DNA from: Xiheicaenibacterium sp046351325
GTDB taxonomy: Bacteria > Myxococcota_A > Polyangia > Polyangiales > Polyangiaceae
Assembly: GCA_046351325.1 (NCBI GenBank)
Contig: JAXLYR010000001.1
Span: 1,302,001 to 1,366,000 of the forward strand
Direction of reading: 5' to 3'
Length of the DNA: 64,000 nt
Shown: one piece after another, positions 50,741 to 57,997 of the stretch
Numbering within the stretch: the first letter of the stretch is position 1
Layout of the letters: every line of letters starts with the position of its first letter
The notes under the pieces: generated by a model
What the model was told of the DNA's origin: nothing
Database searches by the model: none
What the model saw: the letters and a program-made list of their open reading frames with translations, nothing else
Made by a program: the position numbers and the translations under genes

Positions 50741-53437
50741 TTAACCGTCGAACTCGTAAGCGGTGAGGAGCACCTCGACGTCACCGTCCGGGCGCTCGAC
50801 GCGGAGCTCGTACTTCTTGCCGATGGGGACGTCCGTGAACTCGAGGTCGCTGTGACCCTTGTCGTGGCGCTCGTCGTCCGCCGTCGCAGCGAGCGTCTGG
50901 ACGAAGCTGCCGTCGAGGGCCTCGAGGGTGTATTTGCCCTCCCACAAGGGGTGAGCGTCTTCGTCTTGGGCGTGGACGCGGAACACGAACTTCGCGGTCT
51001 CGGGGAGCTCGACGAAGACCTCGTCCTCGCGCTCGGCGCTGCCGCCGTCGAGCTGGATCGCGGGCGCTTTGATGATGGCCTTCTCGCTCGACGCGATGGT
51101 CAGCGCGGACTCGGTGTTGACGAGCAGCTTGCCGCCGACGAGCGAGATCGACGCGCCGGCGCCGTCGTTGAGCGTGATCATGCCGCGCGAGATCTTGATG
51201 AAGCAGGCCCCGACGCGCGCGACGAAGGTCTCGCTCTGCGCGAGCTCGGTGTGCTCGGAGCTGACCTTGACCTCGGGTGAGTGAAAAACATGTTTGTCAC
51301 CAGCGTTCGAGCGGAAGGCTTTGTGCGTCGAGAAATGGTGGTCCTCGGTGACGCGCGAGGTGAAGTCGCCTTTCGACGTAAGGGCGTGGCCGCGGTCGGC
51401 GACCGAGTTGAAGAAGCCCTGCGTGTGGACGCCGTGATCGCCGCCGACCGCGACGTCGAGGTTGCCCGTCAGCGTGCGCGAGACATCGCCGTCGACCTGC
51501 TCGGAGGCGTCGCCGTCGATGACGCGTGTCTCTTCGCCCGAGACCCGCAAATGCCGGTCTCCCCGTATCGTGGTGTTCGCGTCGCCGTCGATTCGGGTCG
51601 TCGCGTCTCCTCCAATCGTGGTGCCGCGATCCCCGCCGACGACGACGTCCTCGCCGCCAGTGACCTTGCGCGTGTGATCGCCGCGGACGTCGGTCGCGTG
51701 ATCGTTGAGGACGACCTCGGTGAGATCGCGCTGCGCGTGCAGGTAGATCTCCTCGCGCGAGGCAGCGTCCTGAAACCGGAGCTCATTGCCACCTTCACCG
51801 GGGAAGGTCTGGCTCTTCAGCGTGCTCACGGTCGGTACCGCGGAGTCGAAGCTCGTCGGCAGCGGGTTGCGCGCGTTGTAGACGCGACCGACGACGAGCG
51901 GCTGATCGGGATCTCCGTCGACGAAGGCGACCAGGACCTCCGAGCCGACGCGGGGCACCATCAAGGCCCCATATCCGGCGCCCGCCCAGGCCTGGGAGAC
52001 GCGAATCCAACGCGACGAGGGGCGCCCATCATCGCGCTGATCCCAGGGGAAACGCACGCGGACGCGTGACCACTCGTCGGTGTGAATACCGTGCTCCGAG
52101 GACTGCTCCGCCGAAGATGCGTTGTCCTCACCGGTTACAACGGCGCTCTGCACACCATCGATTCGCGGTCTCGGAGTCGACATAGCGGGTCGAAATGGGA
52201 GGGCTGCCTCGAGCGCGACGAAGCGGACCTGGTGCGTGCCGGCCTTGCGTGGGCTGCGGCCGTCGAAGCCGAAGGGCTCGTCGGCGAGCACGCTGCTCGG
52301 GAGCTCGCGCTGCACGGCGACGGTCTCCACGCGCACGATGAGGTGTTCGCCGCGCGAGGCTCCGCTCGCGTCCTCGACGCGAATGCGGCGACCGAGCGGG
52401 AGCTCCCTGAGCGCGCCTGCGCCTTCGGAGCTCGCGCGCTCGACGTCGAAGCGCTCTCTTCGAATGCGCGCCGGGTAGGTGCAGGGGCGATCGCGGACGG
52501 CCTCGTCGCCAGCGGGAAACTCGAAGTGCGTCGCGAGGTCCCTCTCGTTCTCGTGCCCGAGCTTGCTCGAGCCCTCGAGGGTGTGGCCCGCTCTGCCCCA
52601 GTCGTAGTCGCGCATCGTCACGGCGCGGGACCGCTGTCGGCGCGCGGCGCGCATCCACCGGAGCACGCGATCGCCCCCGTCCGCGAGCCCCTCGTCGGGG
52701 CTGATCCGATATGCGCCGAGCTCGGCGAACACCGAAGTCGAGCCCGGCCGATCGGTCAGCGTCAGCACCGAGTGCGTCGGCGTGTGCTCGAAGAAATGCG
52801 ATACGCCCTCTCGCTCGAGCAGCCGAGATACAAATGCCAAATCGGACTCGTTGTATTGGACGGTGTATTCGTAGAGCGTCGCGTGATCGACGCGCGCGAT
52901 CGTCTCCTCGTCGGTGAGGTGCCAAGCGAAGCAACGCGTCGCGGCCGCGTAGCCGTCGAGCGTCACTGGCAAGAGCGCCGACGCGGCGATGAGATCGCGC
53001 GCCCTCCCGCTGACGGGCTCGAGACCGCACCCGTCCACGCCGAGGACGAGGTCGACGATCTCGCGGAGCGTGCGCCCGAACAGCGTCCGGCATCGCTGAC
53101 GGTGTCGAGCGTTCTCGAGATACGAGCCGAAGACTACCCGGTAAAGGCGTCTCGACGGCGCCCGCTCGAGCTCCTCGACGTCGGTCACGAGGCCGTGACG
53201 AAGGGCGTGCCCATCCCCGCTTTGGACGGCGAGCGTCGCGGCGCCGCCGACGAGCGCGTCGACGTCGACGGGCACCGTCGATTCGCCCTCGTCGACCGAG
53301 AGCGTGACGGCGAATCGGAAGGAGCGCGAGAGCTCTTCGACCCCGTGAACGTCCACGACGTGCCAATCGCGATAACCGACGAGAGGCGTCGCAAAGTGGT
53401 ATTCGGCGAGAGGGGCGGCGTGCGGGGAGATCGTCAT
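50741..53437 (-). CDS. vgrG: VgrG tip protein 2
   Basis: The ATG at 53437 gives 898 residues starting MTISPHAAPLAEYHF. The Gp27-like part includes FRFAVTLSVDEGESTVPVDV and VQYNESDLAFVSRLLEREGV; the OB-fold region has VRVRFPWDQRDDGRPSSRWI, GYGALMVPRVGSEVLVAFVD, DPDQPLVVGRVYNARNPLPT; a repetitive beta-prism follows (TIRGDRHLRVSGEETRVIDG). The C-terminal 115 residues form an extra beta domain (AKFVFRVHAQDEDAHPLWEG, VPIGKKYELRVERPDGDVEV). It forms a separate minus-strand unit with the GH75-like gene and is divergent from the 288-residue helical-protein gene. Confidence 0.95.
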   Translation of the reverse strand: MTISPHAAPLAEYHFATPLVGYRDWHVVDVHGVEELSRSFRFAVTLSVDEGESTVPVDVDALVGGAATLAVQSGDGHALRHGLVTDVEELERAPSRRLYRVVFGSYLENARHRQRCRTLFGRTLREIVDLVLGVDGCGLEPVSGRARDLIAASALLPVTLDGYAAATRCFAWHLTDEETIARVDHATLYEYTVQYNESDLAFVSRLLEREGVSHFFEHTPTHSVLTLTDRPGSTSVFAELGAYRISPDEGLADGGDRVLRWMRAARRQRSRAVTMRDYDWGRAGHTLEGSSKLGHENERDLATHFEFPAGDEAVRDRPCTYPARIRRERFDVERASSEGAGALRELPLGRRIRVEDASGASRGEHLIVRVETVAVQRELPSSVLADEPFGFDGRSPRKAGTHQVRFVALEAALPFRPAMSTPRPRIDGVQSAVVTGEDNASSAEQSSEHGIHTDEWSRVRVRFPWDQRDDGRPSSRWIRVSQAWAGAGYGALMVPRVGSEVLVAFVDGDPDQPLVVGRVYNARNPLPTSFDSAVPTVSTLKSQTFPGEGGNELRFQDAASREEIYLHAQRDLTEVVLNDHATDVRGDHTRKVTGGEDVVVGGDRGTTIGGDATTRIDGDANTTIRGDRHLRVSGEETRVIDGDASEQVDGDVSRTLTGNLDVAVGGDHGVHTQGFFNSVADRGHALTSKGDFTSRVTEDHHFSTHKAFRSNAGDKHVFHSPEVKVSSEHTELAQSETFVARVGACFIKISRGMITLNDGAGASISLVGGKLLVNTESALTIASSEKAIIKAPAIQLDGGSAEREDEVFVELPETAKFVFRVHAQDEDAHPLWEGKYTLEALDGSFVQTLAATADDERHDKGHSDLEFTDVPIGKKYELRVERPDGDVEVLLTAYEFDG

Positions 53438-53520
53438 AGAGGGTCCCGGTCTTCGAACCCCGCGTGGGCGCAGACAGCGGGGGCGCTCGAACATACGAGG
53501 CGCCTTTCGGCTGCACTACG

Positions 53521-54387
53521 GTGATCGTATCGTCCTCTGTCGTGGAGAGTCCGTCCGCCGCTCCCCTGTCGTTCGAGGCCTGGGCCGCGCTGAGCGCTGT
53601 CCTGCAAAAGAAGAGCGCCGCTTCACGCGACACGCTCCTCGCGGAGGCTGGCGTCACGAGCGACGCTTTCGCCTCGGCGGACCGACGTTATCGAGCGCAG
53701 CTCGACGCCGAGCTCGCGCGTGGCAAGACCGCTCGCGCCGAGCGCTACGCGGCGCTCTGCGCAGCGGAGGCCGAGCGCGCGCGAGCCTTGGAGCTCGAGC
53801 AAGAGCGGCGCGCGCGACCCGCGCCCCCGAACACAGTGGTCGAGGCGCCGCTCGAGCCCGTCAAAGTCGAGGTCGCCGTGCCGACCTTCTTGCGTGAAGG
53901 TACGCGGGCTCCAGTCGCTATCGCCTTCACGCCGGACCCGACGCCGGCGGGCAGCGCGGCCGGCGCGACTGCGGATCTCGGCGATCTGGATCTCTCGGAG
54001 CCCCTGCCCTTCGCCCCTGCATCCGAGGCCGCCGCAGCGCCGCCAGCTCCCGCGCCCGAGCCCCCCGCGCCGTCGAGCTCGGCGGGCGCGACAGTCGATG
54101 TCACCGACCTCGCGAGCTCGCTGACGCCGGCGACCCCCACACCCCCCGAGACGATCCAGGGCCTCACTGTTCAACAGTACGCTTGTCTCTGCGCCGAGCT
54201 CGCGGCCTATCCCGATTACGCGTCTACCGTCTTGCACCGATACTCCGTCCGCGCCGCTGCGCGGCGTGAGCTGGACGCCGCGTGGGCCGTCGAGCTCGAG
54301 GCTCACCCGAGCCTCAAGAGCCAATTCCGACAGGCCTATGAGCGATATACGGTTTGGATGAGGTCGTCACAGAAGAGCGGTGTTTGA
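53521..54387 (+). CDS. Uncharacterised protein with duplicated helical domain, T6SS-associated
   Basis: The 288-residue product (GTG start; another GTG at 53464 would add 19 residues) has no signal peptide. Two related helical segments, FEAWAALSAVLQKKSAASRD at the N-terminus and VQQYACLCAELAAYPDYAST at the C-terminus, each precede a run with Ala/Arg-rich helices (DAFASADRRYRAQLDAEL and ARRELDAAWAVELEAH). A Pro/Ala linker joins them. It is divergent from vgrG2 by 83 bases and upstream of the second LysM-type gene. It may be an adaptor or chaperone for one tip module; no known family was identified. Confidence 0.65.
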   Translation: MIVSSSVVESPSAAPLSFEAWAALSAVLQKKSAASRDTLLAEAGVTSDAFASADRRYRAQLDAELARGKTARAERYAALCAAEAERARALELEQERRARPAPPNTVVEAPLEPVKVEVAVPTFLREGTRAPVAIAFTPDPTPAGSAAGATADLGDLDLSEPLPFAPASEAAAAPPAPAPEPPAPSSSAGATVDVTDLASSLTPATPTPPETIQGLTVQQYACLCAELAAYPDYASTVLHRYSVRAAARRELDAAWAVELEAHPSLKSQFRQAYERYTVWMRSSQKSGV

Positions 54388-54437
54388 CAGCCCGTTGGAG
54401 GCTGTGTCGGGCCCGTGCGCGGAGGTATAGGCCCGAC
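54387..54437 (+). terminator. Two adjacent hairpins after the helical-protein gene
   Basis: ACAGCC/GGCTGT (54387-54405) and GTCGGGCC/GGCCCGAC (54406-54437) are back to back. They start inside the stop codon and lack a T-tract, so termination is possible but not certain. Confidence 0.35.
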
Positions 54438-54499
54438 CATGGGAGCGCCATAGGCCAAATCTAGTTTCTAGAGGTCGGCGCGGTTCGTAATGTCGACAC

Positions 54500-55153
54500 A
54501 TGCCCCGTGTGCATGTCGTAAAGCAGGGCGAATACCTCGATCAGATCGCGTATCGCACTGGACTGCGGGCGACCGTCATCTGGGAGGATGCCGCGAACGC
54601 CGAGCTGAGGTCGCGCCGCAAGCACCCCAATATGCTCGCGCCCGGGGATCTGCTCCATATCCCTGACGACAATGGATCGCCGCCGCTGCGAGTGGTCGTC
54701 GGGGGGACCAACCGGTTCAGGGCGCAAGTGCCCAAAGTGCAAGTGTCGTTCGTCGTACAGCTCGAGGGGAAGCCAGTCGGGAGGGAGCTTTACGTGATTG
54801 AGGGCTTGGTCGAGGTGCAGCGGGGTTCGACGGACGACTCTGGAACAGTCGCGTTCGCGGTGCCGATCGACGTGCGGGAGGTCAGGGTCGTCTTCCCCCG
54901 CCTCGCGCGCGTCTTCCCCGTTCGAGTCGGAGAGCTCGATCCAGCCGACGAGCTCTCCGGGGTACGGCAGCGCCTCGAGCATTTGGGGTATGGAGGTTGG
55001 ACCTTGGACGGGTCGGCGCGTCTACCGGCCAATTCGGACCGAGCAGCGCTCGGTGACGCCATTCGCATGTTCCAGCGCGACCGCCGCCTGCCGCCGACAG
55101 GCGTGCTCGACGACGACACGCGGCAGGCCCTGGAGAAGGCTCATCCAATCTGA
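54500..55153 (+). CDS. LysM-like / TTR-like / peptidoglycan-binding protein (module 2)
   Basis: This 217-residue paralogue of the protein at 42490 has the same order: LysM-like (VHVVKQGEYLDQIAYRTGLR, LAPGDLLHIP), central beta-sandwich (VSFVVQLEGKPVGRELYVIE, RGSTDDSGTVAFAVPI) and C-terminal PG-binding helices (LGDAIRMFQRDRRLPPTGVL, DDTRQALEKAH). No signal peptide is present. It precedes the second candidate membrane-active effector, whose gene starts 12 bases later, and the DUF2378 and vgrG3 genes, so it belongs to that module. In module 1 the order of effector and LysM gene is reversed. Confidence 0.8.
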   Translation: MPRVHVVKQGEYLDQIAYRTGLRATVIWEDAANAELRSRRKHPNMLAPGDLLHIPDDNGSPPLRVVVGGTNRFRAQVPKVQVSFVVQLEGKPVGRELYVIEGLVEVQRGSTDDSGTVAFAVPIDVREVRVVFPRLARVFPVRVGELDPADELSGVRQRLEHLGYGGWTLDGSARLPANSDRAALGDAIRMFQRDRRLPPTGVLDDDTRQALEKAHPI

Positions 55154-55165
55154 GGTGCGAGCGAC

Positions 55166-57364
55166 ATGCGTCTGGCGATACCCAATTACATCACGTTCAA
55201 CTACACCCGACTCTTCGATTGGTCGCTCGAGAAGGTCGCTGATCGATACAGGACCACCGCGGAGGCCATTCGACAGGCGAGCACGGCGTTGTTTCCCGAC
55301 GTGGATATCTCCGACCATGACAAATTCAAGGCGGCTTTGAAGTCGAACCACGACGTGGTCATCCCGGTCTCGAGCGATGTCCAAGCCTTCGACTGGGAGA
55401 TATGGTCGTTCGGCAAGGGTGCAAAGTACAAGACAGTCAAGAAGCTCTGCGAGGACGCGGAGAAGGACCCGCGGCGAGCGACGGTCCCCAAGATGACCGC
55501 CGAGGACCTGCTGAAGAGCGTCGCCAACACCACGGCCCTCACGACCCTGCGCAAGCTCTTTTGGAAGGCCGACCCCACCACCGCGCCGACGAAGACCTGG
55601 TTCGACTACGCCAACCACTACCCATCAGCGCTGGTGCCGGTCCTCGTCCCCTTCCCGCGGGTGACGAGTGACATCGCGGTAGCGGTCGCGCCGAAGCCCG
55701 GCGCCACCAGTGGCTCTGCGACGCCGTCGGTCGTCGAAGCTGCGCCACCTTGGCTCGTTACCTTCTATTGCGACTACCTCAAGCCGCTCGACGACGCCCT
55801 CGCGGAGCTCGTCGAGGTGAACGAGACCTGCAACCGAATCAAGGAGCAGGCAGCCAATGAGCTCGCCTTGTTCGGTGCGGTCGCGGAGGCCGCGCGCATG
55901 ATGCGCGACTCCGAGGAGAATCACGACGATCCGATCGCCTGGAACAAGCGGAACGAGCTTGTCGACCAGCTGACGGACTTTGTCCACTTCGCCCATGGGT
56001 TCATGGCCGTCGACGTCGTCGCGAGGCTCGAACGCCCCGAGGCGGGGCGCAGAGTGGAGCTCGCAAAAGACGTCCTCGAGCGACTTCAGGACCCCGCAGC
56101 CGTCAAGGGTGTCGTGAAGATCCTCACGGAGCCGGACCTCCAAATCGCGCTCACGTCCAAGCTTCGTCGGCGCGTCTGCGCGAGCGGCAAGGCCGGCAAG
56201 GGGGAGCGAATATCGCTCAAGGGCTATGTGATATTGCTCGCGCTCGTCGCCATTCAGGAGACCGCGCACAGCCGCCAATATGAAGACGCGGTGCGCCTCG
56301 TGGACCGAGCGCTAAAGAAGTTCGGCACCGCGAAAAAGTCAGCGGAGGTCGTCACGCCGGACCCCGAGGGTTGGCTGGACGCTATCGTCAGCGTGATTGG
56401 TGTGGCGACGATGTTCGTCGGGGACGCGCCGGGCCCGCAAGCGCTGGGCATGAGCCTAGCGTGCATTGCCGCGACCTGGGGGCCAGCCTGGGCGCGCGCC
56501 AACTTTGGAATGAAGGTTTGGGCGAGTGACAAGCTCACCTGGCTCGCCGGGTGGAGCGCCGGGATGAAGCAGCCCGAGATAGAGAAATTCCAAGCGCGGG
56601 TGAAGGTCGCCGCTCGAGCTGGCAACACCGACGAGATCGGCGAAGAACTGCAGGGGAAGGTCGAGGCTGGCCTGTGGCAGGGGAAGGGCTGGAACATCGG
56701 GATGGGCATCGTCTCGGCGCTTTGCCTCTACGCGGCGTTCGAGGAGCTCCGCGCCGACCCCTCCAAAGAGGAGGCCTATCTCGGAGTCGCCGCCGCGGGC
56801 TCCGGCTTCTTCGCCGCTGCGCTGAAGACGCTGGTGATGCTCGACACGAAAGGTGGCTACCTCGAGGCGAGCAAGCTGGCGGGTGACGTCGCGGGTGGCG
56901 TGGCGGCGGCCCTCGGAATCGCTATCGCAGTGGTCAATGCCGCGCGGACTTATGACAAGTACGGGATGATCAATGAGGTCTGGTACGAACTCGGGAGCGC
57001 CGCAGCGTCGGCGGTCGTCCTGGCTGGATTCCTCATGTCGTGCCCGGGAACCCAGGCAATCGGGCTGATCCTCGGGTTGTCCTTCATGGTGTTGAGCTAC
57101 GAGGGCGAGGAGAAGAGCACGTTCATGTGCTATCTCGAGTCGGTCGCCGAGGACAGTGACAAGCGAGAGTCCCAACTCAAGCGCCTGATGGCGGTGGGGA
57201 ACAATGGAGCGCTGGAGAAGGCCTACAAGGAGCTGGTGCTCTTCGCCAAGACCTTCGACTATTACGGTGAGATCACGAACTCCAAAGCGAACCGTGAGCG
57301 GCTGAAGAAGCTCCGCTTCAGCGACGACGCGATCTACAAACTCACTAGCTATTCTGAGGTCTAG
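55166..57364 (+). CDS. Candidate T6SS membrane-active effector (module 2)
   Basis: The 732-residue product has a distinct N-terminal 220 residues (RLAIPNYITFNYTRLFDWSL), helical middle, and from about residue 410 to 660 several hydrophobic segments: IVSVIGVATMFVGD, NIGMGIVSALCLYAAFEEL, YLGVAAAGSGFFAAALKTLV, AGGVAAALGIAIAVVNAA, and SAAASAVVLAGFLMSCPG with QAIGLILGLSFMVLSY. The last of these aligns with the module 1 protein (IASGVALAAGIFMGVPG, QPIGVLLGLVAGAMSL). The two are distant paralogues with different N-termini. Lies between the LysM-type and DUF2378 genes in one transcription unit. Pore formation or membrane targeting by the T6SS is inferred. Confidence 0.6.
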   Translation: MRLAIPNYITFNYTRLFDWSLEKVADRYRTTAEAIRQASTALFPDVDISDHDKFKAALKSNHDVVIPVSSDVQAFDWEIWSFGKGAKYKTVKKLCEDAEKDPRRATVPKMTAEDLLKSVANTTALTTLRKLFWKADPTTAPTKTWFDYANHYPSALVPVLVPFPRVTSDIAVAVAPKPGATSGSATPSVVEAAPPWLVTFYCDYLKPLDDALAELVEVNETCNRIKEQAANELALFGAVAEAARMMRDSEENHDDPIAWNKRNELVDQLTDFVHFAHGFMAVDVVARLERPEAGRRVELAKDVLERLQDPAAVKGVVKILTEPDLQIALTSKLRRRVCASGKAGKGERISLKGYVILLALVAIQETAHSRQYEDAVRLVDRALKKFGTAKKSAEVVTPDPEGWLDAIVSVIGVATMFVGDAPGPQALGMSLACIAATWGPAWARANFGMKVWASDKLTWLAGWSAGMKQPEIEKFQARVKVAARAGNTDEIGEELQGKVEAGLWQGKGWNIGMGIVSALCLYAAFEELRADPSKEEAYLGVAAAGSGFFAAALKTLVMLDTKGGYLEASKLAGDVAGGVAAALGIAIAVVNAARTYDKYGMINEVWYELGSAAASAVVLAGFLMSCPGTQAIGLILGLSFMVLSYEGEEKSTFMCYLESVAEDSDKRESQLKRLMAVGNNGALEKAYKELVLFAKTFDYYGEITNSKANRERLKKLRFSDDAIYKLTSYSEV

Positions 57365-57370
57365 GGTTCG

Positions 57371-57997
57371 ATGAAGACCGACGAGCCCGAGCCGCACGAG
57401 CGATTCGCCGTCCCCGACTTTCGGCGTGATATCGACCTCGAGGCCCAGATAAGGCTCTTGCCACCGAGGGCCACTTGCAAGGGCGTCTTCTTCGCCGATG
57501 TGCTCTCGCGAGGCGCCAGGGTGGCCTCACTGGCGGACATCGCCGAGAAGGCCAAGGTGCCGGCGCGCAGCTATTCGCTGTTCCTCGACTATCCACACGC
57601 AGAGTGGATGCGTATCACGTACGCCGTAGCATCCATGATCCCCGAGGGAGCGCGCTATGTCGGGGAGGGACTACGCCATCTCGGGCAACACGCCTTCGAC
57701 GCGATGTTCCATCACCCGCTCGGGAAGGTGATCTTTGGCCCCTTGGGCCTCCAAGTCGAGCGCGTCGTCGCGAGCGGCCCGCTCGCTTACAAGGTAGGGT
57801 TGGGCTTCGGGGACATCACTGCCGTTCGCGTGGCAGAGCGCCACTATCTCTACACGTTTCGCGACTTCCCTACCTTCCTGGAGACCTTCAATGTCGGGGT
57901 CCTCGAGGGTGGGATCGCGCAGTACTACGTAAAGCCGCGCGTGCGGATCCGAATGAACAGTCTCGCTCACTGCGAGATGGAGGTTACGTGGACGTAA
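57371..57997 (+). CDS. DUF2378 (TIGR02265, Myxococcales-restricted) family protein
   Basis: The 208-residue product matches the TIGR02265 pattern: CKGVFFADVLSRG near residue 35, YSLFLDYPHAEWMRITYAV, LRHLGQHAFDAMFHHPLGKV, YLYTFRDFPTFLETFNVGVL. The family is known only from myxobacteria, has no assigned function, and usually occurs in many scattered copies per genome. Here it starts 6 bases after the membrane-effector candidate and its stop overlaps the vgrG3 GTG start by 10 bases, a position used by T6SS effector-loading adaptors such as DUF4123 or DUF2169 proteins in other bacteria. The adaptor role is inferred from position. Confidence 0.75.
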   Translation: MKTDEPEPHERFAVPDFRRDIDLEAQIRLLPPRATCKGVFFADVLSRGARVASLADIAEKAKVPARSYSLFLDYPHAEWMRITYAVASMIPEGARYVGEGLRHLGQHAFDAMFHHPLGKVIFGPLGLQVERVVASGPLAYKVGLGFGDITAVRVAERHYLYTFRDFPTFLETFNVGVLEGGIAQYYVKPRVRIRMNSLAHCEMEVTWT

